Below, one piece after another: positions 52,301 to 62,500 of a DNA stretch of 64,000 bases; the stretch's first letter is position 1; every line of letters begins with the position of its first letter. Under the pieces are notes generated by a model, which had not been told where the DNA came from, made no database searches, and was given only the letters and a program-made list of their open reading frames with translations. The position numbers were made by a program, and so were the translations under genes. Where the stretch lies: assembly GCF_041260155.1 (NCBI RefSeq), contig NW_027248399.1:461001-525000 (forward strand), read 5' to 3'. The stretch comes from Ptychodera flava. Taxonomy: Eukaryota; Hemichordata; Enteropneusta; Ptychoderidae.

Positions 52301-55300
52301 TCTGTATTCTAATTCGCCAGTTGATAGTCACGTGGGATGCATTTTTTTGTGCTGATCCACGTAAACGACGTCATCAGGATCATTTGTTGGAACTGTTGCC
52401 TGCCATGCATCAGTTCTGAAAAATGATGCCCGCTGACGTCAAAAACGACACTGACGCGTGGCGCGGGACAGAATGTAAACAAAGATGTCGTCTGCACCCG
52501 ATCGAAACGATAGTCGAGAATTTTTTGGTTATCCTACTTTCTGAAGAAGAATTGAATGCTTTGCTTTCAGACAAGGACTCGAAAACGGACGAAAACTATA
52601 ATCAAAGGTGCATTGTACGTTTTGCAGAAGTATTGCGATCCTGTTAGGAAAAACGTTTTCTTATTGAACCAACATATTACATCATAGGCCTGTACATGAG
52701 ACAAGTTTTGTGTATAGTACGTTCTTATGCATGGCTACGGATGAGATGTGTTACAAAACACATATTGACTGGCCATGAGGGCAACAGCATAGTCTTTAAC
52801 CCTTCGGGCCTGTGAGTCCACCCCAAAAACAGACTGTTTCCCTCGGCCTACGGCCTCGGGAAACAGTCTGTTTTTGGGGGGTGACTCACAGTCCCTCGGG
52901 GTACAGACGTATGCTGTTGCCCTCATGGCCAGTCAATATGTGTATACTGCATGTTTGTCGTGACAATGGCTTTGTGCAACATGTCTTTCATCAACACGGG
53001 ACATTCTCATCTATTTCATATGACAGGCCGATCTATAATACCAGTACTAGTGGAAAACAGGACTGACACACTTGAAGGCATGTGATGTGTTCAGTAGACT
53101 CATATAAAATGCTGCTGTAGTTTTTGTACTTTGTCCCATCCCTTTGTACAGATGTATACATTCAAACTATATACTACACAGGTGTCATTGCACCCACACC
53201 AACTCCAGTAACAGCAGATTTTGTGTGTGTGTGTGGAGTCAGACTGCTCAAACACCTCACCATTTTGGTTCTCAGTCACTGTGAACAACTCTACATTCTC
53301 TAAGGTGTTTGGTTAATCTATCGTTCAGTTTACTGTAATGTTGCCCTGCAGACATATGGCTTGCATTGACTGCTTATAATTTTCAACTTTGAAACTGCCA
53401 GAGAAAATATCCATGAAATGAGCTTCAAAAGTCCTAAGACAAAATGAATCCTGAATTTGTAATATTAATATGATTATTACGGGTAATAAAGATTATTATT
53501 ATGTAGGGTGCTCTATCTTTTTTGGTGTATTAACATGTACAATTGGAAATATTTCAAGGTACATGTATAGGAAAAAAAAATATGCCTTTATGAATGGGAT
53601 TTGTGACTTGGGAGATATTCCAAAAGTACAGGTACACAAGGTCGAATTCAAGTGTGGTCATGAAAGAGATTATGCTCTGGGTAACCAATCTGTACATGTA
53701 ATATTGATCTGTTCTACCATAGGCAGTCTTGTTTCTACTGTTACAGTTTAGACTAAGGCTCGATTATGGATACACTGTAGTAACCTGCTTGACAGTCTGT
53801 GGTGAAATTACAGGATCTGATTGACCCGACACACAAATTGTGATTGTGACCCCTGGTTTTACTGTCGTATTTAGAAAGTGTTCATTATGGGTGGGTAATT
53901 CTCGTCTTTTCTTGTGGTATGGCACCTAGTTACTTGATGATGTTGATCATTAATCAATAGTGATAAGAAAGAATGATTTTTTAAAGCAGACAACATAAGT
54001 AAGGCCAAAAAAAATAAATAGTTTGTTTCTCATCCCCGCGCGCGTCAATGTAGACCCGCCGCGCCAACCTTTTTTTTTTGCATCTCAAGAGGGAACGAAA
54101 AAAAAATGAAAAAAAAACAAACAAAACTAAGAACAAATTAAACCGTTCAGATCATACCAAAGCAACACAAATATTTTATGATATACAAAACTGAACTAGA
54201 CAGAACATTGAACATCACACAGTGCTGTAACATTCCATCAGAACTGTACACTATGCCATTGAAAGCTATCAAAACTGCATTCTGCACTAATAATCAAAAG
54301 CAGCACTGTTGATATGCTAAAAATTTGCTGTGCATTTATCTCTACATGCATTCCTATGTCTCATGTTGTAACGCGCTTGTTGTTGATGGTTGAATAAAAA
54401 AAAGTACCAGCAAAAAAAAAAAAACCCGCGTCACCGCATCATTTTTGCAAGATGCCTAGGATGAGAAACAAACTATTTTTTTTTTTTTGCCTAATGGAAA
54501 GCAACAATTATCCAAGCTGTGGGTCCATAGCCGTGGTGTTTTTCAGATGGATTCCTACGTTTTATGAGCTGGTTTTCACTTTACGACTTTTAACCTGTGG
54601 TGGGTTAAAAGTCATAAAAGTCACAACCAGCCTGTAAAAGGTAGGAATTCTGTCTGTAACCACCACAGCTATGGACCCACAGCTACAATTATCCAAGATA
54701 TCGTATTGTAGAAAATTTACCCCAAGGCCTCGAAGTAAAGCTGTTTTTACCTTGTATCAGAAAATTTGCATCCACTTGTCTGGAATCTTGACAAGGGTCG
54801 GCAAAATATTGCATGAAACCATCAAGCAAATGTTGATACTACAAGATCAGTGAGATTTCATAGGGCTTTATGACACCATTGATGATAAAAAGTTATTGCT
54901 GTCAGCCTGCTTGTACCTATGTGTGTGTTGTTTGTCAAGTCATTGGTATTATGTAGAACCTACAAAATAGTTGGCGATATTTTTCAAAAACATTTAAGGT
55001 CAATGACATTCTTTGCTATTCTTCATGCCACGCAAGTTACATTTTACTTTCATGGTTATAAAGTGGTTGCCATTCCACATCATGACCATTCAGATCCAAA
55101 ATGTGGGCATGGGTTTAATGTGTTTTTAAACTATGGGTGAACCATTCAGAAAGCCTAACCATGGAGGTAGTCTCTACTACCTCCATGGCCTAACTGAACA
55201 CATTGCACATCTGATCATATATACATGGCATAAATCACACAAAGTCATCTACTGAACTTCCACCCTGTTGTCAGTGTTGATAAAGTCTGTACATTACTCA

Positions 55301-55833
55301 AGCATGATGGGTCTGTTTTACCATGGATGTACAAATCTATTGTTGTACATCCTTGATTTCACCATCTCTGAGTTTCTACAGGAGAACACGCTGTCAGCTG
55401 CGACCATTTCATCAAACCATGGAGGTAGTTCTCTTCTTCTAACTCCATGATCAAACAGAAACGCTACCTACAAGTTCATGGTTTACTTGAATACACTTTC
55501 TGTCCACTGATAACTTTAACAGCTTTTATAAATTACAAACAACATTCCTACATCCCATAAAACGTCGGGGACATCAGAAATTAGCGGTTTCCGTGAAGAC
55601 CGGAAGCTGGTCCGCTTATCAACATTGGCATTGCACAACACCGTAGGTAACATATGGTTCTGAACCGAACAGACTAGAAGTCTTTATACTTACATGTAAA
55701 TTCATTCGAAACTCACCTGTAAAATGACACTTTTGATAAGTGCATTGACAGGGGGGCCTAAAGCCTCACATGTACCCTGAAAGTACCATAACACGATCCC
55801 TCCCTTGCTAAAAATTGTAAATAAATCCAACAT
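33210..55833 (-). CDS. SRPRA: Signal recognition particle receptor subunit alpha, 14 exons
   Basis: Exons in transcript order: 55717-55833, 52092-52174, 51405-51605, 49424-49520, 47917-48049, 37852-38030, 37004-37116, 36513-36628, 36093-36179, 35494-35666, 34849-35062, 34502-34587, 33781-33957, 33210-33338. All have GT-AG borders; the product is 635 residues after allowing for three single-base deletions (human about 638). Residues 1 to about 130 form the SRX domain (starts [20 protein letters not shown]) that binds the beta subunit. A charged linker with KKK and acidic runs follows. The NG GTPase domain has GVNGVGKS (422-429), DTFRAGA (452), DTAGRMQ (517), TKFD (585) and a C-terminal [12 protein letters not shown]. 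Role: docks SRP-ribosome complexes at the endoplasmic reticulum and hydrolyses GTP with SRP54. Odd: frame breaks at about 52153, 37967 and 37935. The intron between 38031 and 47916 has been expanded by an 8.7 kb transposon. Confidence 0.95.
38090..38271. mobile_element. Foldback palindrome of about 182 bp
   Basis: Nearly perfect arms 38107-38172 and 38185-38250 are inverted around GAGCGAAGCGAG. The pairing extends outward to GAGGTTAAAAACGG/CCGTTTATAACCTC. It lies in the same SRPRA intron as the large transposon but outside it. No coding capacity; probably a non-autonomous foldback repeat. Confidence 0.7.
38272..38770. mobile_element. Possible MITE with ATTATAATATGCT ends
   Basis: ATTATAATATGCTAA at 38272-38286 and its inverted form GCTAAGCATATTATAAT at about 38754-38770 frame a 0.5 kb stretch containing GC-rich alternating CG/GC runs. 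A target duplication is not clear, and the left edge abuts the foldback palindrome, so the two may be parts of one composite element. Confidence 0.35.
38984..39001 (+). repeat. Left terminal inverted repeat of the Kolobok element
   Basis: AGGGATGGTCCACCCAAA directly follows TTAA at 38980-38983. It is the exact inverted partner of 47651-47668. Confidence 0.9.
39178..39235 (+). promoter_or_regulatory. Left subterminal promoter-like block of the transposon
   Basis: GATGACGTAAAGTTTTCG followed about 28 bp later by GCTAGGGGGTCT lies just upstream of the ballast gene start. The same two blocks, in the same order relative to the tip, occur inverted at the other end. TGACGTAA resembles a CREB/ATF site. 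Confidence 0.6.
39276..41078 (+). CDS. Free-standing P2X7-ballast-domain protein inside the transposon, 2 exons
   Basis: Exons 39276-39697 and 40913-41078 (GT-AG, phase compatible) give 195 residues with no stop. An acidic N-terminal part (about residues 1-60, rich in E, D and S) is followed by the domain. [10 protein letters not shown] and ECICCQKC supply the zinc-type cysteines, CITEHVDF follows, and exon 2 has [32 protein letters not shown] and DGEDCIGF. These match in order the cytoplasmic C-terminal domain of the P2X7 receptor (human WCQCGSC, CCR, CIT, YRCYATW, LPSCCRWRIRKEFPK and EGQYSGF). No transmembrane or ATP-binding P2X part is present, so it is not a receptor. The ATG at 39276 begins the acidic region; an in-frame ATG at 39237 would add 13 residues. 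Poly(A) candidates are at 41500 and 41839. Its role in the element is unknown; DNA or RNA binding, or a transposition cofactor, are guesses. Confidence 0.85.
42070..47376 (-). CDS. Kolobok-type THAP-domain DDE transposase, 4 exons
   Basis: Exons in transcript order: 47002-47376, 44846-44924, 44473-44576, 42070-44037. They give an uninterrupted 841 residues with consistent phases. The N-terminal THAP zinc finger has MPACKYYGC, then FCVCEDHF (C2-H spacing) and the closing DGAVPQNY (AVP-type motif). A short charged or coiled linker and a cysteine pair region ([12 protein letters not shown]) follow. The catalytic RNase-H-like region has [10 protein letters not shown] (candidate first D), [13 protein letters not shown] and [16 protein letters not shown] (candidate second D and the DVWH signature). 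The last catalytic acid is not pinned down. The C-terminus is basic ([18 protein letters not shown]). An AATAAA on this strand lies at 42021-42026, 44 bp past the stop. An intact frame suggests recent activity or selection. The start ATG at 47376 precedes the THAP by seven residues. Confidence 0.88.
47409..47453 (-). promoter_or_regulatory. Right subterminal promoter-like block of the transposon
   Basis: Read on the minus strand, GATGACGTAAAGTTTTCGG and then GCTAGGGGGTCT lie immediately upstream of the transposase start at 47376, mirroring 39178-39235. Sequence between these blocks and the tips is much less similar, so these positions are selectively shared. Confidence 0.6.
47651..47668 (-). 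repeat. Right terminal inverted repeat of the Kolobok element
   Basis: The complement reads AGGGATGGTCCACCCAAA, identical to the left end. TTAA follows at 47669-47672. Confidence 0.9.
49281..49312 (+). repeat. Run of 32 G
   Basis: An uninterrupted poly-G lies in an SRPRA intron, close to the exon at 49424-49520. Runs this long can form G-quadruplexes and are also poorly resolved by sequencing, so the exact length is doubtful. Confidence 0.9.
49724..50960. mobile_element. hAT-like element, copy 2, with CAGTGTTGCAGCC ends
   Basis: The left end is CAGTGTTGCAGCCAGGAT; the right end inverted is CGGTGTTGCAGCCAGGAT. The 6-bp GAGTAT occurs on both outer sides. It shares long blocks with 16490-16987, but about 0.8 kb between roughly 50095 and 50870 has no partner there: either a nested insertion here or a deletion in the other copy. 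No transposase frame is visible. It lies in an SRPRA intron. Confidence 0.6.
50227..50274 (+). repeat. Two tandem copies of a 24-bp A-rich unit
   Basis: The unit TACAACCAGAAAAACAACAAG plus AAA occurs twice in a row, inside the interval of the hAT-like copy 2 that is absent from copy 1. Confidence 0.65.
52320..52460 (+). promoter_or_regulatory. CpG-bearing promoter-like stretch inside SRPRA intron 1
   Basis: The stretch contains CACGTG (about 52330), GACGTCA (about 52369) and TGACGTCA (about 52433), with GC-rich GCGTGGCGCGGG after it. It directly precedes a short coding-like segment on the plus strand, so it may be the promoter of a nested or captured gene start. Confidence 0.35.
52485..52647 (+). 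pseudogene. Fragment resembling the N-terminus of KIAA1958/ZMYM-like proteins (Crypton-derived family)
   Basis: The frame contains [20 protein letters not shown], which resembles the N-terminal 'sEEEL..LL..KDS..T' motif of the widespread KIAA1958/ZMYM2-like proteins with a Crypton-derived recombinase domain. An ATG at 52485 begins [14 protein letters not shown] in a different frame from the motif, so a one-base slip near 52520-52527 (a run of six T) separates them. No downstream domain is visible before stops. Probably a decayed or partial gene start within SRPRA intron 1; the assignment rests on one motif. Confidence 0.35.
52758..52943. mobile_element. Near-perfect foldback palindrome of 186 bp
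   Basis: ACACATATTGACTGGCCATG at the left and its complement at the right are joined by long inner arms (CCCCAAAAACAGACTGTTTCC and complement) around GGCCTACGGCC. No coding capacity. It lies in SRPRA intron 1. Confidence 0.75.
54002..54492. mobile_element. MITE of about 490 bp with AATAGTTTGTTTCTCATCC inverted ends
   Basis: The left end AGGCCAAAAAAAATAAATAG plus TTTGTTTCTCATCC is matched in inverse by GGATGAGAAACAAACTATT plus a T-run and GCCT at the right. The interior is non-coding and carries short GC-rich stretches next to both ends. It lies in SRPRA intron 1. Confidence 0.65.
54504..54695. mobile_element. Palindromic MITE (170 bp) with 11-bp target duplication
   Basis: Element 54515-54684 begins AGCTGTGGGTCCATAGC and ends with its complement. 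Inner arms continue imperfectly through CGACTTTTAACC/GGGTTAAAAGTC. ACAATTATCCA is present directly on both sides (54504-54514 and 54685-54695). Duplications of 9-11 bp point to a Mutator-like family. Confidence 0.7.
55153..55194. mobile_element. Micro-palindrome, copy 1, with 7-bp flanking repeat GCCTAAC
   Basis: A 28-bp perfect hairpin at 55160-55187 has arms CATGGAGGTAGT and ACTACCTCCATG around CTCT. It lies between GCCTAAC at 55153-55159 and 55188-55194. Confidence 0.6.
55411..55456. mobile_element. Micro-palindrome, copy 2, with 7-bp flanking repeat ATCAAAC
   Basis: The 32-bp element 55418-55449 starts CATGGAGGTAG and ends AACTCCATG. It lies between ATCAAAC at 55411-55417 and 55450-55456. 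The arms are less perfect than in copy 1. Confidence 0.55.
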
Positions 55834-56584
55834 TTCGGAACGCTGGTTCAGTGATTTCCCCTATCTCAGTATCTATGATCTCTTCCGCTTAAAATTACAT
55901 GCGCATGCGCGCGTCCTTGTTTCTTTATACTCGCAAAGGTACAGGATGCCAAGATTCACGTCAATTTTGATTACGAAAATCAATATTTTTGTGTGTAGAA
56001 AACATCACAATAAGATTATCGTTATATGGAAATAACAATAATTGAAGCATTTCCATTTTCTTTCGGTGGGGGTTGAAGGTGAGACCTTTGAACTGTTTAT
56101 CGGTCTATCACATAATTATACATGTTCACGTGATAGGAGGGCTTTTCCAATCATGTGATTGGTTAAAACCACCTGATAAATGTAGAATAGGGTCATCATC
56201 ACGTGATATTCACTAAACCTGGAACCGTATCACAAGGAGAAGCCGTTAGCTGAATATACTGTCGCCCGATGTCGAAGCTGCAAAATATAGTTCCAAAATC
56301 AAGTACGATTTCGTCGATTTCATGGCATTATATGAAATATTTTTTCATAAATTATATTTTAAATTATTTTTGTAATTACAATGGTGGAATTTAGCTGTTT
56401 TATAGCGAAAAAAACATACTGCGGACGTAGAATTCCCGCGCAGAAGGCTATGTGATTCGTTCGCTGAAATTTTGCTGGGTTTTTTGTCACATGTTCATTT
56501 CTCCTCTCACATGACCATCTTGTTTGGCCCCGTGATCAAACTTGTCTTCGCTTCCTGAAACTTTTGAAGAACTTCTCTGACCAC
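55834..56584. promoter_or_regulatory. Bidirectional promoter between SRPRA and the next gene
   Basis: The start codons of the two divergent genes are about 750 bp apart. Between them are two full TCACGTGA palindromes (56126-56133 and 56199-56206; E-box class read by USF/TFE/MITF factors). There is also a convergent CCAAT/ATTGG pair (56147-56162, NF-Y type). No TATA box is obvious. Confidence 0.55.
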
Positions 56585-59500
56585 ATGGATATGTTAGATC
56601 AGGCACTCGACCCGAGGTAGGTGTTCGTAATTTTTGCTCAAACGTTTAGTTTTAGGCGGAAAATAGCCCAGAAGGAATGGATACCCTGTCGCCACCAGGG
56701 TGCTTGCTGGCGTCGCTTCAGATTTTAGGGTCAGTTAATTTCCGCGAGGATTCCCTCGCATTTAAAAGGTTGCCCGGGCTTGGATATTGTAATATACCTG
56801 GCAGAGAACATCTTTACAATGGTACAGACACTATGCAGCAGTATATTTGATAGTAGTTTTGCTTCGCTTGCTGTAATGTGAAATGGAACAGGAGACATCT
56901 TTGGTCAGAATTTGCGTTGCTTCTCTTTCGCTAAATAGTGCGGGAAGAGATTTCAAATGTATGAACACCAGACAACTTCGTGTGCACGTAACCATATATA
57001 GGGTTTCACGCTTTGACCTTCGAAATATCAATCAGAGAATGTACTTCAACCATTTACTTTAAAAATAATGTATCACTCGCTTTGAATTACAATTTAATTT
57101 ATTTTTGTTAATACCTTCTTATAATATGTGTGCGCGACGTTTGGAAGAAATAGGGGCGGGACGGTTTCTCTCGCTCGGCTAGTATTACATGTGAAATATT
57201 CATGGTTCCTATTAAAAGTAAACATAAAATTCGAACTGTTTTGATTTCGATTGCATTTTACCCTGCCATGACTAGCAATCTACTCTTGATATTCAATGTA
57301 GTCGATTGAGACAAGTTTTGAAACCAGTTATGTACACGGAAAGGATCATGTAGTACAAGTTGTTGATAATTCAATAATTTATTTGCATTTTATTGACATT
57401 TTCTCAATGACATTGCATTCCTAATTATACGTATTTGTGTTCAGTGACAATAGATGCAACGGATATACTGAGACCCTCTCATTATTTTTTGCTCAATTTC
57501 AAATATCAAGATCGTTGATTTCACAATTCACATCAGTATTAACATGCAGTGGGAGACAAAACGGAGAAAAGTTTGCTTTGGCAAATAGCTTTCACAAGGA
57601 AAGTTTCAATGGTCCCGTTTTTTGGAGTAAATCTTATTTCACTCATTTATTTTGAAATTGATGACTGGAATTTCATGTGAATTATCTGTGAATTTCAATA
57701 AAATGCAATTTATTTTTAAATCAAGAGTTTGCCGTGTACTACAAGCGTTGTCAATTACAATCAGTACCACTGCAGTGACTATAACAGCAAGGCACTAAAA
57801 TAGAGACCAAAAGGGGATTTCCGATGGGAGACCTACAAATATTAGTGTTTTGATAGAACTATCACAGTTACAGTCATCTTCTTATATGATGAATTTCCCA
57901 AATAGGAGAATGTGACCAGATGTGTAACAGTTAAAATTGTTAATGATTGAATCCCGGAACATGACTTTGACGTTAAAAAGTACAAATGGAGTTGATCCAC
58001 ATAGTCAAAATACATATTTCATGTAAGTGACAATTTGCTACATGCTTACAGAATATCACTATTATTGAATGAATGTGAACATATGCAAAAAATCAATGGT
58101 GAACATTACCAGAACAGCAGTAAACCCACTTTCAAATTTGATAATGAACACACTGGTACACTTTTTTAATGTTGATTAAAAATTCAAAAAGTCCAGGGCT
58201 GGAACTTAACAGTTGCCCGCCCCGGGACAAGTAAAACCTGACACTGGGCAAGTAAAAATAAACTGGACTTTCCGGTTTGGGCAAGTGACAGCTCTTAATC
58301 AAATTTTCATATTCAAGAAATTTGTTAATATGCTCTCATTTACTAAGTTTCAAGTCACTGAAGCAGGACACCAACAAGCTGAAATTAATATGCAAGATGT
58401 CAACATTCAGCCATGACAGTGATATTCGGCTGTTGTCTTTCTTCCCTCGGGAAATCTAATATCTCATTATGTAAAACTTTCACTTGTTGCAACTGACTCC
58501 AAAGACACTAGATAATTATGCTAATGGGATATCTATTGATGGGCCTCCCCTTCACCTCTATGACTCCAACCCTGCACTGAATATTGGTGGATAGTTGGTA
58601 GAGATCACTGAGTCCAATGCTTATGGATTGTGACAATTGACATGGACTCAATACAAATAAACAAAAAATGTAAACAGACAAAAAAACTTGGGGCAAGCAG
58701 GTTTATTCATTTAGCAAGTAAAATTTCTGGACATTTGCCTGCAGGGCAAGTAAGTGAAAAAGTTAAGTTTGGGCCCTGAAGTCTCACCTCAAAAAAGTCC
58801 CATGTAGGGAGAAATTCTCCTGATTTTTTTTTGGGGGGGGGGGGGGGGGGGTTCGGTCTTTCTCCCAGTCTGGAGAAAATCCCCCTTTTTGTGTTATTTG
58901 CCTTGCTGCATATCTAACTGTCTTTTGAAAATCAAGAAATGATTTACAGGAACTTTGCTTTTGTAGTCTTATTTAATAGATTTGTGTCAGACTACACTGT
59001 AATGCCATACAAGGGCATTTAATACTGTCCTTGGTGCTTCCTTGTTTTCTGATCAGAGGGAAGGTTCTTGGTGAATCATTGTTATCTGAATAGAAAAATA
59101 GGGTACCAGCAGCAGTGTATACTTCTCATGCCTACCACAGTTTGCTAGATGTGTCCTGATTGGTCAGCTATAATTGCCATACACAGGCTATTCTCAGAGG
59201 GGATTTCCTAGGAGTAGGTAACCCCTCTTGTTTGTCAGGCAATGTATTAATCGGTCAATGACCACACAAATGTATATTTTTTATTTAAAAATATACAAAC
59301 TCTGTATTGTCATGTGAATTGTTGCTCCTCTGATTTCCAAACCTGTTGAGAACACTGGATTCCCTGTAGCTGCTAATCCAATGTAAAAATAAAGTGAATC
59401 TGTGAGGGCAGTAGACAAAATGTAAGCTGATTTACAACCACTGTGTATTACATGGGCATCTCTACAGGAATCTATGTTGATCAGACCGCGGAGGTACTCT

Positions 59501-62500
59501 TCTGGTACCTCCATGATCAGATACATGTAGAAGGGTTAGTTTGACGTCTGGAATATTTTTTTCAAAATATTCATAATTGCAAATTTTGTTTTGTGTCACG
59601 CAAACTAGATTTGTGGTTTACAGTTTCATTAATATAATACACAGAAATTTGCTTATTTTCACTAATATCTAAAAAGGCTGAAAGCATTTTTTTCAGTGAA
59701 AGAAGTTGTTGAATCACTAAGTCTTTCATTGCAATTTGCATTTTAAAAATTGCATAAAAATTACATCACAGTTTTCAAATATTTTAGCATAGTGTCACAC
59801 TGTACAGATTGCTCAGCCAATAAGGATATACTTAATTTCATTCTGTTTTGGACCTAAGTAACCTTTCAAGGGAATGGTTTAGTCCAAAACCTATCATTTC
59901 CTGCTGCGTTACTCTCAAGTATATACCATATACTGAGCTTACATATTACACTATAGGGATCGATGGGGTAGAGGCGAATACATTGTAGTTTATAATGGTA
60001 TTGGTATAACATCGGTAATCTTTATAGCTTCCCTGTATACGTGCATGAAATCTATAAATTTGATGTGTACAATGGACATGAGGAGTGACCTCATGTCAGT
60101 CATTTCAAATATTGGAATTTCAAAGTAACCAGGTTCGGAATCACAAATTTTCTGCAATTTTGATGTTCAGTTTTGTTCAGCTATTTCAAACCTCAAATCT
60201 CCTTCAGTAAAACTTAAAACTGACATGCTAAATATTTCATTATTACGTGTACCTTTAATTACTCAAAGACATACACAAAATGTATCTATATCCATATAAT
60301 AAATTTACATAAAAAACAGTGTATTAGTTGTTAAAATGTTGTTAATGACTTTTATAAAAATCAGAGGTACATGTAGGCAGCTAGAAGATTTAGCTTTTTG
60401 GCTTTTTCTGTCACAGCCTTGATAAGAGTATCCCATATTTGCCATGTTTCACTTCAATTTTGACATCAGTTTATGAAATATGTGGATGTATATAAACAGC
60501 TGTATGCATAGGTATTTACACACGGTACAGATTGTGATAAGAAATAATTCTGACATACATGTAGACCTGTGTGTTTGTTCGTAGTCTTCACTCAGCCGAA
60601 TTTAATGGGCCACTTATGCCACAATTTATACAATTGATTTCTATTTAGGCTTGCTAATATTTTTGTATGATCGATTTCCAAACCTATTAATCACTGGGAT
60701 CACAGATGAACACCAGATATTATAAGTATATATGGATTGTGATAAGCAAATGTGTCTACATTTCTATGTGGAATTTTTTGTAGGAGAACAGAACCATTAA
60801 TGAATTAATGGTTGCAAATCGTTTCTCATCACCTTTTGTGTTTTATTGCAGGCCAAAAGAAAAAAAAATTGTTACTCATTTCTGCAATTTATGTGGACTA
60901 GTGACATCATCATTCTTTCCATGCTTATGTGTGAAAAAATAGAATAAATGACACATGTTTTGAATTGCAGAAATTATTTGTATTTTGAAGATCACATATA
61001 TGTACTGTATAGTGATGAACAATGAATACGCCATTGTCATTTCTGCATGTCAGCATTATTGCGGCAAATTAATAGCTTGTTTTTTAACAAATTTATGACG
61101 GCACTAAATGTATCATAGAAATCTACAGTAAAGATCAGAGAGGCAGAGGACATGCATACAACTAATTCTCAATCTACCTTGGTAGCAGTATCTGTGAAAA
61201 TAGATGTATGTATGTGATTGTGATACAAATGACATTTCTCAGACAAGCTGGAAACAATTATGCAAGGTGCTTTAAATAAAAATCTTTGTTTGCTGTCCAT
61301 GTGCTGATAGGTTTTAAGAGAAAATTAAGAAAACAAAGACAATAATAACACTATTACAAATAAAAATGTTATTTTTTTGAAAGAAACTACACATTAAAAT
61401 TGAGCTTTATGTTAATTAACACTTGTGTTTCTTGTCTGTGTTTGTTTTTTTCTCTGGCTGGCTGGTAGGTTTTTCAAAAATCAAAGGATGGCAAACAAAG
61501 AATTATTTGAAATTTTCTTCAATCATATTTTAATATCATTATAGAAGGATTGTTCCCGTAACATGTTGCCCAGGTTTATTCAGAGCTGAAGGGTGTTTTC
61601 AAAACACAAGAATAATATGCAAGTTTTATTGATTGTGAAAAATGACTAGATGTAGGATAAGGACATGTTCATTATTCAATGTGTAATAATAATGACTTAA
61701 TAGTAGGCTTCACTAGTACATCATGCACTCAGACTCTGTACCGCTGACTACTAGACATATTATTCGGAGTTGTAAAAAGACAAACTTAAAAACTAATTGT
61801 GACAGTTGGTATTTTTGGGTCAGAGGGGTTAATCAGAATTTATCACATACACATGTACTATATAAATTGGATCTGTACACTACATGTATAGGTTTAATTT
61901 AGAAATATCAAGAATTGTCTTTCAGTCAGCTCTACGTGTATACCGGTGCGTGTTATTTGTGAAATTATCTTGAATGAATTTGACTTGGAGGGTCCACTCA
62001 ATGATGCCCTTAATTAACTGTAATTATTAATATCAATGGGAACCTAATTAGCAATAATTTCACTGAGTATCTGCAGTCTGTGTGTCGATGACGATAGCAA
62101 AATCACAATATAATCTATTGTGACTGAGTAAAATACCATCCCGTAACCAAACCTGAATAAATGTTAAGTCCATATTCAGAAGTAAGACATCCCTATTATG
62201 AATCTTCATGTGAATTATACATACAATGTGAAATCTAAGAAAGGGGGAAAAATACCAGTAAGAGGGAAAATTATATTAAATAATCTCAGAAATATCTGAT
62301 GCACAGCCCTTTGGATGCAATCACTTCTCAAGATTGTACCTCAAGATAAATTCATTTTACAAGTGTAATCTTAACTTGGAGTATTTGTGTTTGTCATCCA
62401 GTATTTATGAATGCTCTGTTTACCAGTAGAATTAGAATTTAAACAGCCAATGTGTGTTCCCTGGGGGATGATAATTTCACAGCCTTCTATAAACATAATA

